Of a DNA stretch of 64,000 bases, positions 1 through 11,825 are shown one piece after another. The DNA lies in the NCBI RefSeq assembly GCF_964340395.1, contig NC_135555.1, forward strand, positions 8,158,431 to 8,222,430. The letters are read 5' to 3'. A model generated the notes under the pieces. It did no database searches. It was not told the origin of the DNA and saw only the letters and a program-made list of their open reading frames with translations. The translations under genes and the position numbers were made by a program. Position 1 is the stretch's first letter; each line of letters begins with the position of its first letter. The stretch is from Glandiceps talaboti (lineage: Eukaryota; Hemichordata; Enteropneusta; Spengelidae).

Positions 1-484
1 CTAGCCAAAGTGATAAATTTGAGGGATCTTTCACAATTTATGTATTGCCATCAACAAAATACCCAATAAGGATATAAAAACTGCAATTGCACAAGCAGCA
101 AAACAATCATGTTTATATTTGAAAAATAAATAAAAGTTGATTGTGTACAAATATCTTCCTTCTTTATTCAGACATATATCTAAAGCTGTGCAGGTAGCAA
201 TCTGAAGCTTAGTAGAAACAAATTATTTATTGTGACAGTCAACAGCAGTAATGATAAAAACAGTAGTGTCAGAAATTTTGATAATGAAGTCAAATTATCA
301 TACCATTTCATTTGTAAAGTTCCATGTATTTCATTGAACAGCTTACCAAAATAGTAAAAGTTGAAAACATATTACTCTGGAAAATATAGATTTAGTATCA
401 CTGGACTTATAAAAAGACTTTCAACTACTTCATCAATAATTTTGTCTCATTATACCAATGTGTGTTTACTTATTTTCATTTCAG

Positions 485-612
485 GTGCAAATAACTGTCT
501 AGCTCCAAATCTGGTGAGTGGAATTGTAACTGGGTCGCCAGCATTGGTACCTGCCCCCCAATCTGTATCTCCAGTCCCAATATCAGCGCAAACAACAGGA
601 ACAGCACCTTGA
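485..612 (+). CDS. 3'-terminal coding exon of an unrecognised plus-strand gene
   Basis: A pyrimidine-rich acceptor ending in CAG at 482-484 is followed by an open frame of about 42 codons to a TGA at 610-612. Two bases complete a codon begun in the previous exon (phase 1). The peptide is rich in Pro, Ser, Val and Ala and ends in QTTGTAP, a low-complexity C-terminus like those of transcriptional or RNA-binding regulators. That comparison is only compositional and I do not recognise the family. A 1-kb AT-rich 3' UTR with polyadenylation signals follows, which supports a terminal exon. The rest of the gene lies left of the window; nothing in 1-480 looks coding. Confidence 0.5.
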
Positions 613-1645
613 TTCTAGACAAATAAGTCATTTGTCTAATTCTAAAAGTTTTGTAATAATAAGAAGAATTACATAAATAGTAATTATATTTTGTGTGCTT
701 GACATATTTGAAAACGTAGAAAGGATCAGTTGACTTTGAAGTCCAATTTGGTCCTTGCCAATGTGCTCTGATTTCCTCTGTCAAAAGGCTAATTTCCAGT
801 GATGTCAAGTTGTTGTATACAGCTTCTATGAGTTCTCATAACCTTCACTGTCTACATGATGGACGAGAGCAAACTTAATTTGTCAGTTTATAGTTTCTGT
901 GCATATACAGAAACATGTGCAAGTGTTTAACACTCTTGCCAGCCATTGCAGACTTGTCGTTTCCTGAAGGAATTAATACATATTTTTTTTTTGTTATTTA
1001 CCTTTTCTTTTACATTTATCTCAGGCAACAAATGACCAGTACGAGAAATGTGTTTTTTTTATATTTCTATGTGTGCCCCAACAGAAGGCAAACCATTTTT
1101 TCATGTGTTTTTCCAGACAGGTGACACAAGAAACCATAATATGCACAAACACTTTTCATAAGTTAAAACTTTGCACAGTATAGGAGTGTTTTTGTTTTTT
1201 TTGTAGTAGAATCTTTTACCTGTCTCAAAATATCAATGCAAAGAACTCATTTTTTTGACTCCAAAATTTGTATTCTTGAGACAGTTTACAAAATCAGTGT
1301 TTACGTACACCTGATAATTTTTGTGAGATTAGTAGCTTTGCAATGTGTGTGTTTACCAATGTCTGTAAATGGATGTCGTCCCTGGAGTATAGCTTATGAA
1401 ATATTAATCCACCAGTTGGTAAATGATAGACAGTGTGCTGAAATTAGCAAATTTATTAATCAAGTTTAAGTTCGTTAAAAGAACAGTTTCAATGTAGGAG
1501 CAATGCTTATAGTGGCTAATTTTGTGTGAGAATTGTATTCATATACATATTGTGTATTACAGTAAGCTTTTGTGTACCCATATGCCGACTGTGTACAATG
1601 TTACATTGCTAGCCATAATAAATGCAATATTTGAAAAATAAATAA
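613..1645 (+). other. 3' UTR of the left-edge gene with polyadenylation signals
   Basis: AT-rich sequence without convincing open frames runs from the stop codon to two AATAAA hexamers at 1617-1622 and 1637-1642. I read this as a 3' UTR of about 1 kb. The short frames inside it (915-1124, 1236-1469) have no splice signals or protein-like composition. Confidence 0.45.
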
Positions 1646-2768
1646 CCATGATGTACAACTGAGTAATGAGTGATTTTTACTGCACAAGTGTGTTCGACAT
1701 GAAAGGTTCGGTTTGATTGGGACTACATTAAATAATCCATAAAGGATTATAACACTGTAAGACAGTATCAGCCTGTATTTACTGGGTTATTTCATGCCAT
1801 GAAGTAAATTTAAACCTGCACTAGCTGAAACTGGGTGGTTTCGAAACTGTTTCGATAGATAAATTGACTTGCTGGTAATATTATATACCGTGAACAGTAC
1901 CAAATCAATGATCTATGGGTAAATGATTTTGTGTAACTGTACACATGAAAGTACAATAAACAATCATCTCTGTTGATAGAAAAAATAACACTCCAGTTAC
2001 AGCTAGTTCAGCCTAAAATAATTTTGAAAATTGACGGCTTCTGTGGGTAAACTGATTCATGAAATAAGCAAAATTGAATCCCAGTGAATTTGAGTACTGA
2101 ACCTGTGTTACTGTAAAAACAACAGTTCAAACACTGCTACATAGGACTCCACAAGTATAGTGCTAACTATGGAAATAAAATGTATATTTAAATATAAACA
2201 TGGATTCCAGGTTATCCACTTGTACTGTAGTCTGAAAGGTACTAGGTCCAGCCATTAGTCCATTTATGTAACCACTTGATACCACAGTGCTTTATATTAG
2301 CGGAAGGAACACCTAGATCTTTCTACTTGTACAGGAGACACAAGGAAAGGCATTGCCTTATTATTGCATATATTCAAGACTGTCCTGGACTATATTGCAT
2401 ATTATAATTTATATGACATGGAATGTCCTATAGTAAGTATGGATGCCATGTCCTGTTCTACACTACAGTGTACGAAATTAAATGCTCTAGTTGTACCGGC
2501 ATAGTACTCAGTTTGTATGACTAGATGAAGTGATTTTGAAAATATAAAGCCCAAAGTAACAAACACATGACACTGGCTATCCATTACCACTTCTGTCTAA
2601 TGATGTAGCACATTCTTTAAATAACATGGCTAAGTACTAAATGCCACCATAGACCCTCCACCTATGTAGCAGTGGGTGGAGGGTTCTATGATGCCACCAA
2701 CCATGCAGAAAACATTTTTTTTACACACACAAAAACCCACAAACTATATAAATGTGTCACTAGTGCAT
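1646..2768. other. intergenic tract between convergent 3' ends
   Basis: This lies between the polyadenylation site of the left plus-strand gene and that of the minus-strand gene starting at 4327. I see no gene. A short hairpin near 2650-2690 (ACCCTCCACC / GGTGGAGGGT) is the only structure noticed. Confidence 0.4.
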
Positions 2769-2769
2769 C

Positions 2770-2775
2770 TTTATT
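2770..2775 (-). terminator. candidate polyadenylation signal (AATAAA on minus strand)
   Basis: TTTATT on the plus strand reads AATAAA on the minus strand, about 175 bases past the TGA at 2949-2951 of the unknown minus-strand gene. The position suits its poly(A) signal. Confidence 0.45.
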
Positions 2776-2948
2776 ATATTTACTCTTGTATAATACATTT
2801 TTTTGCCCCAATTGAAATAATACAACATCTTGCATAGTTTTCCCAGAAAGGACGGATCTTCGTAAATCATAAATCTGACAAAAATTTGTACAAATAAATA
2901 TCTCTAATATTGAAATGCACAGTATCTGTTACCACACTAAACCGGTTT

Positions 2949-4327
2949 TCAAATACTAGTATCATATTTCAGCTTGATCTCATCAGGTACAACAATTTTC
3001 ATTGGTAAAATGACATAATTATTCTCACCAAATTCTTTAATTTCGATATTTGGGCAAATAAATTCCTTCTCTCCTTTTGTGCCATCTTCAAACTTTGTAT
3101 AACCATTACCTTGGAATAATTCAAGCAGTCGTAGTTCACAGTAAAGAAATAGTCGTGTCTGCCAGGATTTCACTGGTTTCTCCAGTGATACATATTTGTC
3201 ATAACTCATATAGTTATCATCCGGTGGTTCTTTGATTGCATCTATAAACTTCATACCAGCTTGCTCTTCATAAAATTCCACTGATTGGATTTTAATCTCA
3301 GGTAAATGTTCCCGTATCGTCTCCTCTGCCTTGGGATAGTAGGTTTTCACTAGATTCAACACACCATCCCATGTTGCTGGGACAACGGTTATATTTTGGG
3401 GAAGAAATAAGACTAGCCAAAAACTACGATTCTCCTTGCATACCTTTGGGTATCAAAAGAAAGAAAAAACATCTTTTTAGAAAAAAAATATAGTGTATGA
3501 CTGTGTCTGCTGTGTTCGTATCTGTGGAGGGGAGGGGGTAGGGGTAGATACTAGTCTAAGAGAACATTTGTTCAATATTTTACATGATAAATTACATCTG
3601 AATTACTAGTATATTGAATGCCATCATTACTTATTCAATCATGGAGGCATAATTAAATCAATAATTCGAAATACAGTAACTCAAACCAAACCAGTCACTC
3701 TGATCAAGGTCTACATTCATGCTCAGATCATACGTCCAGCTTGCGCCCTGCCTATATCTAGACTGAGCTGACCAAGAAATTCCAGGGAAATTCACCTAAG
3801 GCTATATCAATTTTAGCATGAAACAAGAAGTGTCAGATCATTTCGCCTCAATTTCAACTTGTCTCACAATCGGAACACAGTCGTCGTGACTTTTATGATG
3901 GTCGAACTCCTAATGTATACTAGTTATATTTTCTCGTTAACATTTCACTAAATAGCTCAGTTTTAATATGATGACGTCATACCTTAAGGTGAATATATTC
4001 TGGTAGGTAACCAAGCTGTGTTAACATGTGGTATGGCTCCCTTGACAACAACGAATTGGTTATTGTTTCCGGACCAAACACAAAAGCTGTCTTTCGTCCA
4101 GGTATGAAAGAGAGCTTATTTGGCATTTCCGTGTCCATGGTAGTACAGATCCGTCCGTACACTTCGTCAGCGAGAGTCGGAATGTTGTTGTCAAGACCCG
4201 CTGTGCCACTCTGTAAAGATTTCGTGAAGATCTGTACGAGAGAATCGAAAGACATGACTGAGTTCTCAGACGGTTTTACGACATCCGATCTCCGGCTCCG
4301 TGTCTCGCTAGCGCTGTTCGTAGCCAT
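2949..4327 (-). CDS. two-exon (or more) gene of unknown function
   Basis: Two exons are visible. The first is 3983-4327, starting at an ATG in good context (A at -3, G at +4) and ending at an AAG|GTATG donor. The last is about 2949-3376, following a CCCAG acceptor and ending in TGA at 2949-2951. Together they encode about 255 residues with no signal peptide or membrane segment. The first exon is Ser/Arg-rich at its start and then globular (FVFGPETI, LGYLPEYIHLK). The second is charged and globular (YYPKAEETI, PMKIVVPDEIKLKYD). I do not recognise the family. The first exon ends in phase 0 while the CCCAG acceptor needs phase 1, so a small middle exon (perhaps between 3440 and 3960) or another splice site is missing. 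An ATG nine codons upstream (4354) is less likely. Confidence 0.55.
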
Positions 4328-4379
4328 ATTGTGTGTTACAGTACAACCCATCAATCAGCAGTGTAGCTAATCAATTCGA

Positions 4380-5620
4380 CAGTCTCTGTTTTTACATTCG
4401 AAAGTTGTTCAGCCATTTCGAGCCACTTCCCTGGGAGTGTTTCGTTTACTGACATGACTGTCAACAGTCTCCGAATGGTAGCGAGGCAAAGCTATTATGT
4501 AATATCCTAGGGCTAATCAGTTTGAAAACACGTCACATGTGTAAACAATGTATGGTATTGATCACGCTCTACGTGTCCTGGCGATGTCGGAGGTACCGGT
4601 GGGTTTTTATTGTAATTTCCATGTCAACTCCTCCATTGAAAAACAGTTGGAAGGTACTACATGTACCACGATTTGCTTCAGGTCGATACAAACGCAGGTC
4701 AGGTCATATCCAGGGGTCATATCAGGTCAGGCCAGGATAGACGTCGATATTTTTCTTTTTTTGGATTCAGATTCAGATCCGAATTTACAATTGCAATTGT
4801 ATCGGTAAGGGGCACACCATTTGATTTCTGGGGGGGGGGAGGGGCAGGGGGCTGTTGGATTGAAAAAATATGTTGCCAGCCAAGAGCAGGAAAGAAATTT
4901 TGCCGACCATCTCAAGACAAAACAATTAGGCATTCATCATATTCAATATAATTTGGTAAACACGTTAATCCTTACAAAGCACACATGTCCTATACTGTTT
5001 GCTGATGCAGCCTATTCATTGTAGAATGAATGACATGCATAATTAAGGGTTTTTAGTAATGGAGCTAAATTCGTAAAGAATGTACAAATCAAATTCCGCA
5101 CATAAGTCTACCATAATTAAGCGCACGTCTGATAAAACCAGTTGACATAGTTTTTAGTGTTAATGAGTAATTTACATAATACTATAAATTATTTTCACTC
5201 AGTAAGCCATATGTAAAGAATGCACACTACAAATTCCACAAAATTTGGTACATACATCAACCATACATTCGATATTCATGCATTGATAATCAGCAGCATT
5301 CTCGAAGCCATCTAGCGACGAGATTGGACCGGAGCCCTGAGAGCCCAGTCTAATACTCATGCTACACTGCACTAGGGAGTACAATGCACTGGTTTGACCC
5401 CAGGTTTGACATTTATCCTTCCACCCTCGCCCATGCTGAGCTTCTCCAGACTCCAGATCTGCTACGGATGCAGTGCCTACCAGCCCAGGAGGGTTGGTTT
5501 TTTCACCCTGTAGCATTAGGCCGGTATTGTTTAAACTACTAGTATGAGCTTATGGTTAAAGTCGGATTGTCCCTTTAGTAGCTAAAATATCGTGTTGCAT
5601 ACACGTTAATAATGGAAGGG
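4380..5620. other. intergenic tract upstream of the unknown minus-strand gene
   Basis: This holds the promoter side of the minus-strand gene and otherwise unremarkable sequence. There is a G-run at 4831-4840 and no supported gene. Short frames here (4548-4808, 4727-4933, 5199-5516) lack splice signals or recognisable domains. Confidence 0.35.
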
Positions 5621-5628
5621 TAAAACAA

Positions 5629-5728
5629 ATGTCGAATTTGCGAGGGGAGATTCTCTACAAATCGTCCCCGGGATGAATATCCGAAACTCGTACATTTCTT
5701 ACGAGGTGGAACGCCAGCATTTCTAAAG
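5629..5728 (+). pseudogene. relic first exon of a third GLYAT-like copy
   Basis: This stretch aligns base for base with exon 1 of the two intact acyltransferase genes (7173-7274 and 11826-11933), including the upstream leader (GGAAGGGTAAAACAA) and the AAAGGT donor. It has lost one base in the CCCC(A)GGGATGAATATCC segment, so the frame opened by its ATG runs into TGA at that point. Exons 2 to 5 were not found between here and 7.1 kb. It is a truncated, frameshifted copy from the same tandem duplication series. Confidence 0.75.
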
Positions 5729-5739
5729 GTACGTGTCTC

Positions 5740-7100
5740 TAACCCAGTGTGGAGGTATGTAAAATATCACCAGATTCAATCCGGTATGCTTATGGAAAAA
5801 AACTGCAAAGGTATATTGCAGCTACGATGCAAATTTCGTCGGTTAGGATGACGGGCTGGAGGTTGGGTTGATTTAGCTGCAATATTAGTAGCGTTATTAT
5901 TTGTCTCTACATTTTATCGTTCCTACGAACATTTGAGTGCATTCCTGGAACAATGAAACGCTCAGAAACAAACCATAACGCTGCAATTATTGCAGGTAGT
6001 GAGTCCGAAGTGATCTCATAGTTTAGGAGGTGATGAATTTTCATCAACATTTTAAACGGTTCATGTTTGAATGGGTCTACTTTTTACAGTTATAATCCTC
6101 AAATCTGAATTTTGATGAAAGAATGTCACCTTTATCTTCGTATTCCGGCACACGGAACGAGTACCCGTACAATTACCCCCAGTGGTGATGAATTCTCAAT
6201 GCGTTGACTGATTGGAGCCGTGTCATTGACAGAGTTTTGTTTGGGACAAAATGACAGTGTTCACCTCTGTAAAACATACCAATATATTCTGTAAGGAAAA
6301 AAGAGAAAAAAGATCCTGTACGTCTTGCTATTTTGAATATTCAGCTCGTTGCCGATTGCAACTCCACCTATGTTAAGAAAGCCACTGGAAACAGTCACTA
6401 CTTTATGGGGCACCAAAAGTGAAATCAATTCCAGTGTACATAGATTGACAGTTTGACACAATAAAATGCAGTTGTATTCGAATGTCGAGAACTTTTTGCG
6501 ATCCATGGTACCGGGTTTAGTGATGAACGTGCTTCTGATTTTGAAATGCAGCGGTCAACTGACGTCATCACTGAGCCGACGCCTCTTTCTCAGGCAATCA
6601 GCAGTGAAAATTTGACGGTAATACGTCACTTGACTTGCCTCTGACATACAGAGGATTTTATACAGCGCTCGCTTATTATAAAAGGTCAATTTTTCTCGTT
6701 ACAAAAAGCATTTTTTGCCCCCAGTGATAGTGTATAACTTTATTTGCCACCTATTCTTAATGCAGGTATGTTTTTGTTAAAAGCAAATGTGCATGTTTTG
6801 TTCATATTTGAAAGGTTAACGAAATAAGATGTCTGCCCTTCTTTTTTCCTTACAGGTTGGAATATATAGTCAAAAGGTTGTTATATTTAGTTTGTAGACC
6901 AGGAAAACAACAATCTATGAAATATCACACGCCCCTATGGTTGTATGTGGTAGATCCCGGGTTATTGCAACGTAGCCTTTGCCCATGCGCACATGTGCCG
7001 CAACAACAGCGTCAATCAACCCGGAAATGCAAGGTCGTCCTACACACCACAGAAGAAGTTGTACAAACATAGGAGGCTGGTGCCTTGTGAAATCCATGGC
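5740..7100. other. intergenic and promoter region upstream of the first GLYAT-like gene
   Basis: The beginning, as far as about 5800, still resembles intron 1 of the intact genes, so the relic extends beyond its exon. From about 6900 the sequence is shared with the region upstream of the second gene (about 11520 onward), which marks the 5' part of the duplicated unit. No further gene is seen. The frame at 6261-6506 on the minus strand has no family signal. Confidence 0.4.
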
Positions 7101-7172
7101 ATGCTTAAAAGTTACATTGTCCTTCTAACAAGACCGAGTTACATACGCGTTATTACTGGAAGGATAAAACAA

Positions 7173-10010
7173 ATGTCGACTAGTACGAGCGGAGACTCTC
7201 TACAAATCGTCCCCAGGGATGAATATCCGAAACTCGTAGATTTCTTACGAGGTCAAACGCCATCATCTCTAAAGGTAAGTATTAGGGTCGTTTTACAGTT
7301 TCCAGTCAGGTTTGTAAAAATGTCACCAGATTCAAGGGCATGAGTATTTCTTGGAAGTATTGAATTCAACAGTTTCTATGTGACTGTCAAACTTCACCGA
7401 CCGCAATTGGGCTTGGGGCGGGGTTAAATTCGTCACTATACAATAACATAACTCTGGAGTCGAGTAAGTCTCACAGTTACTACGAGGCGACCACCGTTTG
7501 CATCAACCGTTCATGTTTTTACGACTTCTTCTCGCCAAGTTGTTGAGCAAGTTGAGGAGTAAACGGGCGCGAGAGGGCGTGGGTTGGTGGGTTTTAAGAA
7601 AGGGTAACTATTTTCTTCATTCGCAATGTATGATACCCAACTGTGGTACTAAACTGTGAGTGGACGTTTAATGGTAACAATACTGTGTAGGAACTAGACT
7701 ACATATACCTGTCATCTCAATAAAAACATTGCCAGGGAATGAAATTGCAGCAGAATGTATCAACATATTCTGTTGTTTCAACACAAAAACAGGACTCACA
7801 ATGTGCCATTCAGCACTGGAGATTGGCATTGTCGAAATTTGGTTGATTGGTCCATTTACCCATTCATCCATTACACCAGTATACTGAGTATGTCGACTTA
7901 TGGGGCCACGTGATTTGCAAAGTTATTTCTATTGAAAAATGACGTGTTCACACGGTAAATCACACGAAGGATTCCAATGCGCATTATTTTGTGTCGGATT
8001 TTTTGATATCATGGCTGACAGTGACGCCATTCAAATAATACACCTTCAGAGCGTGGCAGTTTTTAGCCACACTTGCAAATTGATTGATGAGTTTATTCAT
8101 CATATATAATGGGGTCAAAGAATGCTTTGTCTGGTTGGTTCTTTGCTGGTCCTCTCACAAATGTCCCAGTGTATGTATAACAAATAGTTATTTATTTATT
8201 GCCAGGTCATAGGTCACCTCAACTCTAATATCAAGAGTGAGAAATGGACAATGTCAACGTATGTTGACAGCTGGCCGAATCCATCGGTCGTTGTTTGTGT
8301 AATTCCCACAGCAGAAGGAGTAACTGTGAGTAAATCACGATCATGTATCACGTAGCAATACAAATATGAACGCAAGTATCTAACTTTAAAGGAACCAATG
8401 TCTAAACTAAAAATTATTTTACAAAGTTCGATTAAGTTTTTAAGTACATTGCAAGACTTACCTACTGCATATCGTTACACAGAACTTGTTACTTATATTC
8501 ATGAAGGTAACATCCTTGAAAAACAACAGCATGCCTTTCAAATTATGAAAATAGATAAAAATAAACATTTTATTTATTTTTCTGTATCAGGAAGGAGACC
8601 TTGAACTCACTTTCCATTCCAATGATGCTGATAAGCTTAAACATGTACTGTCCACCTCAAATTTGTTAAACTGGAGATCATCAATGGTAATGAAAGGTAT
8701 GTATGTAAATCAGTGCTTTCGGTTACTATGGCTACAGGTACATCACGAGATTTCTCAGTATCGATTGCCACTACAGACAGGTACAAATGAATATGAAAAC
8801 ATGTGGTATCTCGTTTTTGTTGTCGCTTGTCTTGCCTGTATTTCTTTGATTATGTATTTGTCGGTCTGTTTTGATTTTAGTAAACACACGTCAAAAGTTT
8901 TTCGTCGTCGTCGTAATTTTGAAACCTAGACTATCAGTTCTTTGCCCACGAGTTGCCTACAGTGTTTTGTCTATGTTTGTAACTTTTGTACAGGAATCGA
9001 TGGTTCATTCCTTCCCGTTCTTAAAGAAATCAGCCCAAATTACTCGGCAGTTATTGAGGAAGTGCGTGCAGACGTTTATACATGTACAGATGACAGCAAT
9101 TTATATCGAGGGTAAGTGACCAACAAATTATCAGTGTTTATTTGAGTAGTTGCACAATGTCCAAATATGGTATTGCTGTGCACTTTGAAACACCTTTATG
9201 CAAATTCATAGCTTATATTGCCATTGATGGAGTTGCACATTTTAAAGTCTTCAAAATTTAAATATTAACTCCCTTTCTCTCGGAGCTGAGGGAGCCCTCA
9301 TTAATTATAGGGGCGGGGATGAATTCGAGCCCATATCTGTTCCATAAAATATGACCCTCCCCCACTTCCATTTGGCTAAAAAGCGAAGTTAGATACCACA
9401 AATAGTCAAATTAATCAAAATGGAACCCTTCCATTATTCTATTTTCTAAAATACATCTCTCCCCCAAGAACAAATTTGTAACAAGTGAACCCATATACGC
9501 ACCCCCCCCCCCCCCCCATTTACTGAAGGCTTCCTAAATCGACCTCTCCACTTCTACACAACAAACATTTCACTTTTCTCTGTTACCATGTGCAGAGTGG
9601 TACCGGATGGATATCAGCTTTCAAGTCTAAAGAAAAGTGATATTGACAGTGTCATGAAAGTATGGAAGTTTGGAAGCGACCGTTTTCGACAGAGATTTCT
9701 AACGCAATTTGATACACATTTTAACGTCGGTGTTTTCAGTAACCAAACAGGTGAATTGGTATCATGCGCTTTGCAGCAATACTTTGGATCAATCGGGACG
9801 GTAAATACGGTTGAACCTCATCGACGTAAAGGGTTGGCGAAGATAACGCTCTCAGATGTGACTCGCAAGGTTCTCGACTCTGGCGAGACCGCATGGTGTC
9901 ACGTACAAGTCGTGAAAGGCAAAGAAGTATCGGAGAATATGATGAAATCAGTGGGGTATCAGAAAACAGATTTACAACATGTCTGGTTGATTTGCAAACC
10001 ACAAACATGA
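7173..10010 (+). CDS. glycine N-acyltransferase-like protein, copy 1
   Basis: Five exons join in frame: 7173-7274, 8206-8325, 8591-8696, 8994-9111 and 9596-10010 (286 codons plus TGA). The product resembles the GLYAT/GLYATL family, which conjugates acyl-CoA to glycine or related amino acids in vertebrate mitochondria. An N-terminal GLYAT domain covers about residues 1-148 (DSWPNPSVVVCV is typical). A C-terminal GNAT/FR47-like domain covers about 150-286, with the acyl-CoA pyrophosphate-binding motif RRKGLA at 225-230 and a Glu at 222 near where the GLYAT catalytic glutamate lies (my alignment by eye). Length is close to the roughly 296 residues usual for the family. I chose the ATG at 7173 on family length. 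The frame stays open upstream, and an ATG at 7101 would add a basic, Ser/Thr-rich 24-residue presequence. A near-identical gene follows in tandem. Confidence 0.85.
9286..9540. mobile_element. TIR (MITE-like) element in intron 4 of GLYAT-like copy 1
   Basis: The left end reads GAGGGAGCCCTCATTAATTA followed by G-rich sequence. The right end is a C-run followed by TTTACTGAAGGCTTCC, which is its imperfect inverted complement. The same element sits at the same intron position in copy 2 (14680-14886), and a longer relative occupies 39868-40645. It is non-coding and non-autonomous. Confidence 0.6.
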
Positions 10011-10169
10011 GTCAGAAGGCTGAAATATACAATGCACTGACATTTTTATCTGTTACTGTTTTAGTGTAGTAGCGCACATTTGTGATCTTCAGGCTTCCAT
10101 TAAACTGAATATGTAGCATTAAATCTGGCAACTATGAATGAATATTCTTTTCTTTGTCTAGTATTTGTT

Positions 10170-10175
10170 AATAAA
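10170..10175 (+). terminator. candidate polyadenylation signal of GLYAT-like copy 1
   Basis: AATAAA lies 160 bases after the stop codon, with a second AATAAA near 10190. The corresponding region of copy 2 (about 15540-15565) holds the same pair in slightly changed form. Confidence 0.5.
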
Positions 10176-10710
10176 ATCGGTAAAGTGTGAATAAATTGTC
10201 AAATCCGTTTGCTCACCAGAGTCATAATGTTGACATTGCAGTAATGTTGAAAGCTAATAAAAATGAACGAAAACTTTTGACATCTTTGTTGTTTGCAAAA
10301 TGTCTGTACTGATTTGTTAAAGGTGTTAAATATTGTTTGCCCTTTCTTTGTCTCTTTTGTTACGAAGAGAAGAAAATCCGAGACTTCAGGTTGAACATAG
10401 TGGAAATATCTGTAAGGGGCATGGAGTGGTCCAAAAATAGTTATCAATCGCGGCGAATCTATCAAACTAACCAGCCTTGGAAATATTCGTCTCTACGCCA
10501 GTTTCTGACACAAACTATGTTTCTTCTTAATTTCTGTGTGTATTTGTTATAATGAAGAAGTATATTTTTTAACAAGAAGTGCAATGCAAAGTGTTATTAC
10601 TTTACATTACAAGTTAGTGCAGAACCTCCGCGACATTTCTCCTAAAGTTTTTGAAACACTCGCTTTCCCACTTTTCTCCAGGTGACACCAATATAATAAA
10701 CTAAGTATAT

Positions 10711-10800
10711 CAAGAAGTATCGGAGAATATGATGACGTCACAAAACAGATTTACAACATGTCTGGTTGTTTTGCAAACCACCAAATTGAATAAGAGTCAG
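10711..10800 (+). pseudogene. relic of the GLYAT-like last exon
   Basis: The stretch matches the end of exon 5 (GAAGTATCGGAGAATATGA, then ACAACATGTCTGGTTG), including bases past the stop. It has lost about nine bases of the GTGGGGTATC segment and has no upstream exons. It shares GATGACGTCA and the CCACCAA ending with copy 2 rather than copy 1, so it is a fragment of a copy-2-type gene left between the two intact genes. Confidence 0.7.
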
Positions 10801-11189
10801 TAGGCTGGAATAAATTATTCATTCATGAGAAATTTATTACTGTATTTTTTTTATTTAGTAATACAAACTTACAAACAACCGGTAGAAATCAAGAGGCTGT
10901 GAATGTCGGGAAAGTTTATTTTTGCAAATAAAACCGTATTTTATTACTCAGTAGAGTCTAGGGGTTAATAACACGAGACTTACCTATAAGTTGACATGTT
11001 GATGAATACTGTATTGAAGCATGGACTAGTACGAAGGGATCACGTGTAATGAGATACAATATGAACTCTTTGTTGAAAAGTTTCGAAATGAGATCTAGAC
11101 ACGATTGCTAGGTATCTGCCCGCGGTATAGCTGTACATACTAAAAGATGAATGGAGAAAATTTGTCAAAAGTGCTTAGTTAACTTGGCC

Positions 11190-11190
<1 letters not shown>

Positions 11191-11235
<45 letters not shown>

Positions 11236-11297
11236 GGTGGTGATGATGATGGTGGTGGTGGTGGTGGTGGTGGTGGTGGTGGTGGTGGTGGTGGTGG

Positions 11298-11377
<80 letters not shown>

Positions 11378-11396
11378 ATGGTGGTGGTGGTGGTGA
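11191..11396. repeat. compound trinucleotide microsatellite (GAT)n/(GGT)n
   Basis: About 205 bases alternate between blocks of GAT/TGA and GGT/TGG triplets. The array is open in several frames and produces spurious homopolymer-type ORFs on both strands. It lies in the spacer between the two GLYAT-like genes. Confidence 0.95.
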
Positions 11397-11825
11397 TGAC
11401 ATGTATCATTTCAAATAACTGTTATAAAAATTAGCCCCCAACACCCGTTTTCAACAAGTTGTTAAAGGCTCGAATTCAATCATTTTAGTGGCGATCATAT
11501 GTAACGCCTCACAGTTGGCTATAGCTGTATGTGGTAGATCCCGAGTTCAACATCACTATCTGATCTCTATCTATTGTTGCAGCATATCCTTTGCCCATGC
11601 GCACTTGTGGCGCACATCAGCTCCAATCAACCCGGAAGTGTTCTTTCGTCCTGCAAACCACAGAAGTACGAAGTCTTGTACATACAAACCACAGTCCCAG
11701 ATAGAGGGTCGGTGTACAAACATAGGAGGCTGGTGCCTTGTGAAATTCATGGTATGCTTAAAAGTTACATTGTCCTTCTAACAAGACCGAGTTGCATACG
11801 CGTTGTTACTGGAAGGATAAAACAA

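Noticed and set aside
6261-6506. 81-codon minus-strand frame
   Set aside because: No domain signature, no supporting splice sites, AT-rich composition like the surrounding spacer.
8663-9119. Membrane-protein-like frames between GLYAT-like exons 3 and 4
   Set aside because: Mostly intron 3; the frame at 8871-9119 overlaps exon 4 in a different frame from the GLYAT reading.
11175-11434. Open frames of poly-Met/Val, poly-Ser/Pro and poly-Ile/Thr
   Set aside because: Translations of the GAT/GGT microsatellite in different frames.
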